NCBI GenBank assembly: GCA_012744475.1
Contig: JAAYBV010000019.1
Coordinates: 1-64,000 of the forward strand
DNA: 64,000 nt
Direction of reading: 5' to 3'
DNA from: Phycisphaerae bacterium
Lineage (GTDB): Bacteria > Planctomycetota > Phycisphaerae > Sedimentisphaerales > Anaerobacaceae
Under the pieces are notes generated by a model that worked only from the letters and a program-made list of their open reading frames with translations, searched no databases and was not told the DNA's origin. Of this stretch, positions 8,495-15,839 are shown piece after piece. Every line of letters begins with the position of its first letter. Within the stretch, counting starts at the first letter, position 1. Made by a program: the position numbers and the translations under genes.

Positions 8495-9022
8495 ATGGAT
8501 GAGACCGACTCGCTGTTTGTCACTATCGACAAGGTCATCAGGCTGTCTCGACTCAAAGAGCTCGAGTTCATCATGAGCAGCGACCAGACCGAGCGGGTCC
8601 GCGAGATCCGTGCGGCTCTGCGGCGCCTGGAGCCGGGGCCATATCTCATCGGAACCGGGCCATCCACTGTCGGCATCATCACCCTGGACGACCAGGAGAT
8701 TGTATTGGGCCGGCCTCCAACCGTTCTCGAACCGCCATCCGCGTCCGCGCCCGACTACTGGGCCACCGACACGCTGTATTTCGTCCCCCGAGAGGTCTCG
8801 CGCAAACACGCCCGGATAGCATTACGGGCCGTCAACGGCGGCTCCTGCCACATCCTGCTCGACCTGCACAGCACGTGCGGCACCTTTGTCAACGACCGCC
8901 AGGTGGACCCCAACGGCACGGGGATCGTCCTGAAACACGGCGATGTCATCAGCCTCGGCCCTTCGCGTACCAGCACGTACGTCTATTACGAGGCAACGTC
9001 AACGGACCTCGACGTGCCATAA
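8495..9022 (+). CDS. FHA-domain phosphopeptide-binding protein
   Basis: 175 aa, cytoplasmic, no signal peptide. An N-terminal helical segment (DETDSLFVTIDKVIRLSRLK, ~2-60) is followed by a forkhead-associated domain (~70-165) with the family landmarks EIVLGRPP, VSRKHARIAL and STCGTFVNDRQV. The usual SxNGTFVN is SxCGTFVN here. FHA domains bind phosphothreonine and usually serve Ser/Thr kinase signalling, but no kinase gene is in the window. ATG 8495 is preceded by GGGAGGCGGTGGGATC. A promoter is visible at 8371. It converges with the nitrilase operon end, 5 bases away. Confidence 0.85.
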   Translation: MDETDSLFVTIDKVIRLSRLKELEFIMSSDQTERVREIRAALRRLEPGPYLIGTGPSTVGIITLDDQEIVLGRPPTVLEPPSASAPDYWATDTLYFVPREVSRKHARIALRAVNGGSCHILLDLHSTCGTFVNDRQVDPNGTGIVLKHGDVISLGPSRTSTYVYYEATSTDLDVP

Positions 9023-9027
9023 GCGGC

Positions 9028-10095
9028 TCACGCACGTTCGTTCATCTTCTCACGCCACCGACGCTGCACGACGTCTGCGTCTGCGATGTGTTCCTCGTGC
9101 GTTCGCAGATCGAACTCCTTGAGTATGTCCGCCACCCGGACGTCAGGGGAAAGACTCTCGATGATCGTCCATTCCTCCTCGTGAAACGTACGGATGGAGA
9201 CCTTGCGGGCGTACTTGGCCTGGATCTCCGCAAACCGCCGGCAGAACGGCCATGAGTGCAGAAACGCCTTCTCCAGATTCACCGGCGCGCAAACCCAGTC
9301 GGCATACTGTCCTGTGCCGGCGATGGTCCGACCGTCGATATCGCAGATCTTGGTCGTGCCTTTCCACGTGCTGGACACGACGCAGTACTTGTTCTCCCAC
9401 GCCTTCGTGTTGACCATCGAGCCGCCCCCGAAGGCCGAGGGCCAGAACACCAGCTCGGCGCCTGCTTCCCGCAGCTTTCGCCATCCGTCAGACCACTCGA
9501 TGTCGAAACAGATCTGCGCGCCGAGCGCGCCGATATCCGTCTTGAACACGGGCGGCTGGGCCGCACCCGGCGCAATGCCGCTGTCCATCTCGCCTACCGT
9601 AGGGTGCATCTTCTGGTACTGGCCCACGTACTGCCCGTGGCGATCGATGAAGACCGCCGCGTTGTAATACCGACCGTTCGCGACCGTGTGAATCGGGCAG
9701 ACCACGTGGCACTTGTGCTTCTCGGCGAACTGTGCGAACGGACGCGAGAACGGCCCAATCGGCTCCTCCGAGGATTCCGCCAGGGACGGCCCCGGGCCGG
9801 TGAGATTGGCAAACGGAAACACCTCCGGCAGGCAGACGATGTCGGGCTCGAACGGCGTCACCTCCTCCATGCGGGCCAGCACCTTCTTCGTCATCTCCTT
9901 CGGGTTTTCCGCCCGCAGCCCGTTGAGCGAGAGGCTCGCGATCCAAACCTCGCGCGGCAGGCGCTGCGCTTTGGGCGTGCCTCCCATCGGTCCCGATGCG
10001 GCCCGCACACGACCGGCCGCCAATCCCAAGCCCAGACCAACCGATGCCGTCTCAATGAAGCGCCGCCGCGTCAATCCACCTGTATCCTCGCTCAT
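9028..10095 (-). CDS. Tat-exported carbon-nitrogen hydrolase (nitrilase superfamily)
   Basis: 355 aa. A twin-arginine signal (LTRRRFIETASVGLGLGLAA) implies export folded. The nitrilase catalytic triad is visible: Glu91 in LPEVFPF, Lys162 in YQKMHPT, Cys196 in GAQICFDIEWSD. Members hydrolyse or condense non-peptide C-N bonds (amides, carbamoyls); the exact substrate cannot be read. ATG 10095 has GAAGGAGAG just upstream. It is the last gene of a four-gene minus-strand operon (13 bases after the polyferredoxin gene), which suggests a periplasmic amide or modified-sugar substrate feeding or using that redox chain. That link is inference. Confidence 0.85.
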   Translation of the reverse strand: MSEDTGGLTRRRFIETASVGLGLGLAAGRVRAASGPMGGTPKAQRLPREVWIASLSLNGLRAENPKEMTKKVLARMEEVTPFEPDIVCLPEVFPFANLTGPGPSLAESSEEPIGPFSRPFAQFAEKHKCHVVCPIHTVANGRYYNAAVFIDRHGQYVGQYQKMHPTVGEMDSGIAPGAAQPPVFKTDIGALGAQICFDIEWSDGWRKLREAGAELVFWPSAFGGGSMVNTKAWENKYCVVSSTWKGTTKICDIDGRTIAGTGQYADWVCAPVNLEKAFLHSWPFCRRFAEIQAKYARKVSIRTFHEEEWTIIESLSPDVRVADILKEFDLRTHEEHIADADVVQRRWREKMNERA

Positions 10096-10108
10096 TACCG
10101 CTCTCCTT

Positions 10109-11848
10109 CTATCGCAGAAAACCCGGAAGGTACTCGTCGGTGCCGCCAGCCTCGTCAATCCGACCCTGGTGTTCCGGTCGTAAGCCCTCACGCCCCTCGC
10201 GCAAGGCCCGGTAGGAACCGCTGACGATGCGGTCTTCTTTGCCTGCGCCCGCGAAGACGCGGATGGCGCTGCGTTGCAGCAACCTCCTGCTCTTGACGTT
10301 GATGCCTCGGCAGCGCATCTGGCAGAGGCCGCACCCAACACATCGATCCTGCCGCACTACCGGAGCGAGGTACCCACTGTCTTCGAGAGGCTCGCCCATC
10401 TCATCTACCCGGCCGCCAACGCGGACAAACTCGATCGCATTGTACCCGGCCATACGGCATTCATCCACGCACAGTTGGCACGCTTCTCGACCGGCGTGTG
10501 GCAGGCATGTGATCCAATCCACCTCGGCCAGCCCGATCCGCGCCACCCGCTTTTCCTCGATGTCCAGAGCCCTTACGGCTCCGGTCGGACAGACTTGTCC
10601 GCAGTTGTTGCAGCTCGGTTCGCAACCCGACCAGTCCGGCACGACCTCGGGCGTCCAGAGACCGTTGAATCCGTATTCGAGTCCGGCCGGCTGGAGCACG
10701 TTGTTGGGACAGACTTTGATGCACTGGCCACAGCGGACGCAGAGCTGGAGGAATTTGTCCTCGGGCACGCTGCCCGGCGGACGAATTGGAGCCTCGGCGC
10801 TCGTGCAAGCTCCTCCGGCCGCCAAAGATGCGCCCAGGCCCGCCACGACAGCACCGCCGAGTCCAGCAAGGACGTTTCGGCGAGAACGAATCGTCTGATC
10901 CTCAACTCGACCGTCGTTCGCGCCGCCGTTCTCACGCTTGCGTCGCCAAGGGAACTCGATTGCCTTTGTGGGACAGACGCCGGCACAGGTCCGACAGGAC
11001 GTGCAGCTCAGCGGGCGGGTGGCGAAATCGTCATTGATCGCTGCGAACGAGCAGACCTTGACGCAGCGTCCGCACTCCACACACGCACGGGTCACCCTGC
11101 GTTCGGTCAACCGCAGGAGAGCACACACAGAAAGGAGCGCGCCCGTCGGACACAGGTGGTTGCACCAGAATCGCCGACCCAGAAGCCCCAGGCAGAACAC
11201 CAGCATCAGCAGGGCAATCGAAATCACGTGGCCGACATTGGCCGGCGGGACAAGGTACCAGCCTTTCGCCAGCCCCATCTGAAAGGGAGCCGCAACGAAG
11301 AGCATCGCCCGGGTCAGGACGGGAATCGCCGCAACAAAGCCCGACAACAGCACGCCAGACCCGGCAGCGATCAGCACAACGGCCAACAGGTAGTACCTCA
11401 CGCCGCTCCACCACCCCCGTTGCCCGAAAGCAGACGGCCTGCCCGCCTTGCCGAGGAGCCAATCGAAGACATCGATCAGGGTTCCCAGTGGGCAGACGTA
11501 TCCGCAGAAAGCCCGAGGCAGCAGCACACCGACAAGAATCACACCGGCCGCAACCGCCAGGGACCACACGAACATTCTCGCGGCGACAGCCGCCGAGACG
11601 CTGACCAGAGGATCGAGAATCAGGAACAACTCGCCGTTCACGATCTCCCTGGCGGCGAACGTCTTGGCGTACTCTCGGGTCCCATACGGCCAGCATACCC
11701 AGAAGAACAGGGCCATGAAGATGAACAGACAGACGCTCTGCACCAGTCGGCGCTCGGGCGACGCCGACCACGTCGGCCCCAGCCTTCCGAGAGCCCGCGC
11801 CAGGTACCCGCGCAAACCCCTGTGCGTCCGAAGAAAATCTCTGTGCAT
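10109..11848 (-). CDS. NapH-NapG-like membrane polyferredoxin fusion
   Basis: 579 aa. The N-terminal half resembles NapH/NosR/CcoG membrane electron carriers: several hydrophobic helices, CGYVCPLGTLIDVFDW (~115-130), WCNHLCPTGALLSV (~230), then two ferredoxin motifs (CVECGRCVKVC, CTSCRTCAGVC). A second twin-arginine stretch (SRRNVLAGLGGAVVAG, ~315) starts a NapG-like half with four more Cys clusters (CVRCGQCIKVC, CNNCGQVC, CQLCVDEC, CVGCGLCQMRC). It probably moves electrons from quinol to the periplasm through many [4Fe-4S] centres. The internal Tat-like segment would act as an anchor in this fusion. It is 11 bases downstream of the FMN-binding gene, so co-transcribed. The terminal acceptor is not evident. 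Confidence 0.85.
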   Translation of the reverse strand: MHRDFLRTHRGLRGYLARALGRLGPTWSASPERRLVQSVCLFIFMALFFWVCWPYGTREYAKTFAAREIVNGELFLILDPLVSVSAAVAARMFVWSLAVAAGVILVGVLLPRAFCGYVCPLGTLIDVFDWLLGKAGRPSAFGQRGWWSGVRYYLLAVVLIAAGSGVLLSGFVAAIPVLTRAMLFVAAPFQMGLAKGWYLVPPANVGHVISIALLMLVFCLGLLGRRFWCNHLCPTGALLSVCALLRLTERRVTRACVECGRCVKVCSFAAINDDFATRPLSCTSCRTCAGVCPTKAIEFPWRRKRENGGANDGRVEDQTIRSRRNVLAGLGGAVVAGLGASLAAGGACTSAEAPIRPPGSVPEDKFLQLCVRCGQCIKVCPNNVLQPAGLEYGFNGLWTPEVVPDWSGCEPSCNNCGQVCPTGAVRALDIEEKRVARIGLAEVDWITCLPHAGREACQLCVDECRMAGYNAIEFVRVGGRVDEMGEPLEDSGYLAPVVRQDRCVGCGLCQMRCRGINVKSRRLLQRSAIRVFAGAGKEDRIVSGSYRALREGREGLRPEHQGRIDEAGGTDEYLPGFLR

Positions 11849-11859
11849 CCGTCGCCCCG

Positions 11860-13032
11860 CTACCGCCCCGCCGCCTTCATGCCCTCGGCGAGCGCCTTGG
11901 CCGTGGCGTTGAGGATGGCCTCCGAGGTCATCGTCGCCCCGGTGACAGCATCGACGCCTTTGACGCCTTGTTTCGCGATGATCTGATTCGGCGTGTCGGT
12001 CAAGGCCGAGTAGAACTGCTTCTCCTCGTGGCTCGTGACGCGAACCGACTGAATTCGACCATCCTTGACCGTCACTTCCACGTACAAAGGCCCGGCGTAG
12101 GCGATGCTGCTGGCGGTATACGTGCCGTCGGCGACGCGCGCCACGTCCAGAGCATCAAACAGCCGAATCGCCTCGATGCTGGCCAAGGCCCGTTCCTTGC
12201 CCTTGGCGACGTCGCCCTCGCGACCCTGGGCGTCCTTCCCGTCGTACGACCTGCGGTAGTACGCCAGTGCCTCCTCGTAACGACCGGCCAGGCGACAGGC
12301 GTCACCGGCAGCCAGGTACGCGACCGTGGGCATGCCGGCCGCCGCCTTCTGCTCCGCAAGCTTCAAAGCCTTGTCGACCTGTCCCATGTCTGCCCACAGC
12401 TTGATCAAAGCCCCGTGGCGGGTGTAGTCATGTGAGACATGGGACAGCATCTCCACCGCCATCTCGCGACAACCCAGCTTCCAGTAGCAGTGCGCCAGGT
12501 CAATCGGATCGACGTACTGGCCGTACTTGGCGCTGATCCGCCACCAGAACACCGCCCGGGCCCAGTCCTCCAACAGATCATGGAACATCCGGCCGAGCGT
12601 TTCCGTCGAGCGCGCCAACTTGGCCCGGTCGTCCTTGTGGCGGATCATCAGGTGGTTCACCAGTTTGATCCCCTCCTTCCAGCGACCAGGATTCGGGTTG
12701 ATCACATCCCAGATGTACTGCCCCACGTTCTTCCTTGCGTCCCAGGGACCCTCGGCCTTCAGGGGCCAGTCCAGGTCCAGCGTTGGCGGATACGTCAGCT
12801 CCACCGAGTCCCACCAGTCCGGCGCTTCGCTGCCGACTTTCTGGATCAGGGCCTCGACCTCGGCACGCGTCCGAGTCACTGTCTCGCTGGGAATCGCATC
12901 CTGCGCCGGACAGATGCCGGCAAGCGAAAGGGCCGCGAGGAGCAGCATCCCACGTGATCCCCCCCACCTCCTGCGTCCCCGTCTGCATGACCGGACCACA
13001 CGACCGCAAACACCGTCACCTTGCTGCGTCAT
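11860..13032 (-). CDS. TPR protein with C-terminal covalent-FMN-binding domain
   Basis: 390 aa, secreted: an Arg-rich n-region and hydrophobic stretch MLLLAALSLAGICPAQ. The middle (~90-280) is helical and TPR-like (AGDACRLAGRYEEALAYYRR). The C-terminal ~90 residues are an FMN_bind domain as in RnfG/NqrC/NosR: DGTYTASSIAYAG, GRIQSVRVTSHEE and the attachment motif TGATMTSEAIL, whose Thr normally receives FMN from ApbE. With the neighbouring NapH-like protein it forms a plausible flavin-to-FeS relay in the envelope. An alternative start is Met29 (12948), which would leave a compact signal peptide. The upstream propeller gene ends 63 bases away. Confidence 0.85.
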   Translation of the reverse strand: MTQQGDGVCGRVVRSCRRGRRRWGGSRGMLLLAALSLAGICPAQDAIPSETVTRTRAEVEALIQKVGSEAPDWWDSVELTYPPTLDLDWPLKAEGPWDARKNVGQYIWDVINPNPGRWKEGIKLVNHLMIRHKDDRAKLARSTETLGRMFHDLLEDWARAVFWWRISAKYGQYVDPIDLAHCYWKLGCREMAVEMLSHVSHDYTRHGALIKLWADMGQVDKALKLAEQKAAAGMPTVAYLAAGDACRLAGRYEEALAYYRRSYDGKDAQGREGDVAKGKERALASIEAIRLFDALDVARVADGTYTASSIAYAGPLYVEVTVKDGRIQSVRVTSHEEKQFYSALTDTPNQIIAKQGVKGVDAVTGATMTSEAILNATAKALAEGMKAAGR

Positions 13033-13095
13033 TCGTCTGCTTCCGTGTCTTGCCTCGATGATGGGCTGCCTGCCCGGTCACACAATGTCAGGCTA

Positions 13096-14373
13096 TTAGC
13101 CGCCAATCGAGATCAGGTGGGAAAACGTTCTCAGAATCAATCGGCCGTCGGCCACGGCCGGCGTCGCGTGGCTCTTCTCGCCCAATGCATTGACCCCCAG
13201 CAGCTTATACTCCGGCCCGGCCAGGAGCACGACGACGTTGCCATCGACCGTCAGGGCATACAGATTCCCGTTGACGCATATGGGCGAGCCATAGAACCGC
13301 CCGGCGGGCTTCTCGCTCCACACCACCCGCCCCGTGTCGCTCATCAGACACGACACAAGGCCGCTGTCGTGGAATGCGAACAGCATCCCTTTGTAGGCTA
13401 CGGATGTGGCGACATATGGCACCACCCGGCTCTCAAGACTGTACACTTCGGGGGCTCGGAACGACGACCCCTCGCAAGTCGGCCGAACCGCCGCCAGTCG
13501 CAATCCCTGCCCGCCTTCTCCACAGGTCCCGATCACCAGGTCGCCTGCCACGACAGGCGAGCTTACCACGCGGGCCGGCAGTGCGGAGGCAACTTCCCAG
13601 AGCACATCCCCCGTCTGCGGATCGACGCCTGCGATGCCGTGGGCGTTGCTCGTGAAGACAAGCTGCAACCGGCCGGCCGAATCTCCAAAGGTGCAAGGTG
13701 TAGAGTACGACGCGTTGACAACTCCGGGCTCTTCACAGCGCCATTTCACCTCGCCCGTGCGCCGGTCGACAGCCAGCCACTGACTCGTAACGCCATCGCT
13801 GTTGGTTTCCTGCTCGTGAGACACGATCACGTGGGAACCGCACACGATGGGCGAGCTGCCCTGGCCATGCCGCGTGCGAACTCCCGCCAGCGGCGCCGTC
13901 CACGCGTGCCCGCCGTCGTGCGTCAGAGCCAACAGCACTGTCTGCCGGCCATCGGGCCAGAGGACATAGACATGCTCGCCGTCCACCGCCGGCGTCGGGC
14001 CGGCATAGCTGTTAAGGTTGGTCAATGGGTACTTCGTAAGGTCTTGTTCTTGCCGCCATCGTTCTGCGCCATCAGCACCGCTGACGCAGAGCAGCATGCC
14101 TCGTCCCGCCTTCTGGTCCGCGCAGGTGACAAACAGCTTGCCATCCCAGGCCACCGGGGACGAATGCCCCGTGCCGGGCAGCTCGATCTTCCAGTTGTAG
14201 TCCTGCTCGGACCACTTCTTCGGAACGGTCCGGGCATCGCTGATCCCCTGGCCGTTCGGACCGCGAAAGCGTGGCCAGTTGTCCGCCGCCGCAATCGAGG
14301 TAAGGAAGACCCCGCAGAGCGTCACGACCCACGCCGGCCTCGGTTGCCCTGTCCAGATGCTGTCTTTCGCCAT
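13096..14373 (-). CDS. secreted PQQ-like beta-propeller protein
   Basis: 425 aa with a signal peptide (WVVTLCGVFLTSIAAA) and the planctomycete hallmark NWPRFRGPNGQGISDA. Repeated blades of the type SSPVAWDGKLFVTC, GPTPAVDGEHVYVL, SSPVVAGDLVIGTC and GSPICVNGNLYALT indicate an eight-blade BamB/quinoprotein-like propeller. Such proteins either bind PQQ in dehydrogenases or serve as scaffolds. No clear dehydrogenase calcium/Asp motif can be pointed to. GGGAG lies 7 bases before the ATG. It is first in the operon with the FMN and polyferredoxin genes, so a quinoprotein electron donor is an attractive guess. Confidence 0.8.
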   Translation of the reverse strand: MAKDSIWTGQPRPAWVVTLCGVFLTSIAAADNWPRFRGPNGQGISDARTVPKKWSEQDYNWKIELPGTGHSSPVAWDGKLFVTCADQKAGRGMLLCVSGADGAERWRQEQDLTKYPLTNLNSYAGPTPAVDGEHVYVLWPDGRQTVLLALTHDGGHAWTAPLAGVRTRHGQGSSPIVCGSHVIVSHEQETNSDGVTSQWLAVDRRTGEVKWRCEEPGVVNASYSTPCTFGDSAGRLQLVFTSNAHGIAGVDPQTGDVLWEVASALPARVVSSPVVAGDLVIGTCGEGGQGLRLAAVRPTCEGSSFRAPEVYSLESRVVPYVATSVAYKGMLFAFHDSGLVSCLMSDTGRVVWSEKPAGRFYGSPICVNGNLYALTVDGNVVVLLAGPEYKLLGVNALGEKSHATPAVADGRLILRTFSHLISIGG

Positions 14374-14539
14374 TGGCCCACTCCCTGCCGCATCCTCAGG
14401 TTTCCTCCGCTGTGGTAATTCGATCTACCATCCTATCACCTTTCACCACAGGTTCAAGGACGATCCTCAGGCGACAGAAAGACACTCTCTCTGGCGGGCG
14501 CAGATGAAAGGCTCTGAAATTCCGACATCTACTCAGGAG

Positions 14540-15202
14540 TCAGAGGCGGCGGACCAGGCCGACGACGACCCCTTCGATGTGACAGTTGTTCGTGTAGATC
14601 GGCTGGTAATTGGCGTTCGCCGGCTGGAGGCGGACGCAGTGGCTCTCCTTGTAGAGGCGTTTCAGCGTCGCCTCGCCATCATCGACCAGAGCCACGACGA
14701 GGTCGCCGTTGTCGGCCACGTTCGTGCGTCGGCAAATCACGTAGTCGCCCGGCTCGATGTTCTCCTCGATCATGCTGTCGCCGGAGACCTCCAGGGCGAA
14801 TAGACCCTCTCCGAGCCCGAAGCAGGTCTCCAGTGAGATCGATTCGGTATTTTCGATGGCTTCTCGCGGCAGCCCCGCCACGATCCGGCCCACAAGAGGA
14901 ATCCCCGAGGCCGGTTCGGTGTTCTCACCCGGCTGGCATCCGCCGAGGCGGTCAAGCAGAGCGTGCCCGCTTGAAGTCAGCTTCAAAGAGCGTGCCCTGC
15001 CCGGCGAGGTCGCGAGCAATCCCTTTCTTTGCAGTTCGCCGAGGTGTTCGAACACGGTGCTTCGACTGATGTGCATCCTTGACGCCAGTTCGGCGATCGT
15101 CGGGGAATAGCGTTGACTGTCGCAGAAAGAGCCGATGAGTCGGAGCACTTCGACCTGACGAGGCGTCAGCCCGTCGATGGGTTCTACGTATCGCACCTGC
15201 AT
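14540..15202 (-). CDS. lexA: LexA repressor (SOS regulator)
   Basis: 220 aa. An N-terminal winged helix (LTPRQVEVLRLIGSF, PTIAELASRMHISRSTVFEH) is followed by an S24 autoprotease domain. Cleavage would occur at Ala109-Gly110 in IVAGLP. Catalytic Ser143 lies in GDSMI and Lys181 in ATLKRL, so self-cleavage should work. It represses DNA-damage genes until RecA triggers autoproteolysis. ATG 15202 has AGGAGG upstream. No inverted repeat that I can call a LexA box was seen in front of it. Confidence 0.93.
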   Translation of the reverse strand: MQVRYVEPIDGLTPRQVEVLRLIGSFCDSQRYSPTIAELASRMHISRSTVFEHLGELQRKGLLATSPGRARSLKLTSSGHALLDRLGGCQPGENTEPASGIPLVGRIVAGLPREAIENTESISLETCFGLGEGLFALEVSGDSMIEENIEPGDYVICRRTNVADNGDLVVALVDDGEATLKRLYKESHCVRLQPANANYQPIYTNNCHIEGVVVGLVRRL

Positions 15203-15734
15203 CCTTGCGTTCCTCCTGGCCCGCCTGAACCACGCGAGCCGCCTGCATTGTCCCATTGGCGGGCCGGCTGCACCGCACCCCCGACACCACACCCATGATC
15301 TCCGCCAGACACGAAAGCACCTTCGTCAGCGCTCCGGCCGAAGGATCGGGAAACGCCAAGTCCGAGGGAGGCCAAGTCGAGAAATACTCGCCGCCCGTCC
15401 CGAACTTGCACACCGGGTCGATCCTGCCGTTCCTGTAAGCGTCCATCCTTGAATCCTCACAATCATCTCATTCCGTTCCATTTCGTTCTTCGTTATGCTC
15501 TATCGACCATGTCGCTCGAAAAACCCAAACAAAAACCGAACAGAACCCGCACAATCGCCGAACTTTCTTCTCCTCCCCATCCAGCCCTGCACCAGCCCGC
15601 GCAATATAGGACGGTGGCGGCAGAATTCAATCGAACCAACCGATGAAATCCGCCGGGAGGGTCTGCGAGACTACACTGCGAGGCCCATCCGCGCCGCAGA
15701 TGGACTCCAGCCGCGAAACGCCGCTACCGGCATG
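15203..15734. other. intergenic region upstream of lexA
   Basis: About 530 bases without a convincing gene. A minus-strand frame from ATG 15446 opens after GAGGATTCAAGG but runs out of frame into lexA and has no family resemblance. GAAC-rich short repeats (GAACGAAATGGAACGGAATGAG-like, and CCGAACAGAAC near 15537-15547) sit around 15460-15550 and could be part of the lexA control region. This is not established. Confidence 0.3.
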
Positions 15735-15769
15735 AACAAAGGGCAGGACAGCGCCGCGCTGCCCTGCCC
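15735..15769 (-). terminator. terminator of the pseudopilin-LamG operon
   Basis: On the minus strand GGGCAGG (15769-15763) pairs with CCTGCCC (15747-15741), with an inner CAGCGC/GCGCTG-type extension, and is followed by TTTGTT. It lies about 70 bases past the stop of the LamG gene. Confidence 0.6.
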
Positions 15770-15839
15770 CTCTTGAGTTCACTCCTTGTTTGCCGTGAAC
15801 CGTATGCCCTCGCCGCCAAGGCAAGGCCTTCGCAACGAT

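Noticed and set aside
14952-15446. Minus-strand 164-codon frame overlapping the start of lexA
   Set aside because: It begins after a GAGG but continues out of frame through lexA and shows no family resemblance. The lexA frame is clearly the coding one.
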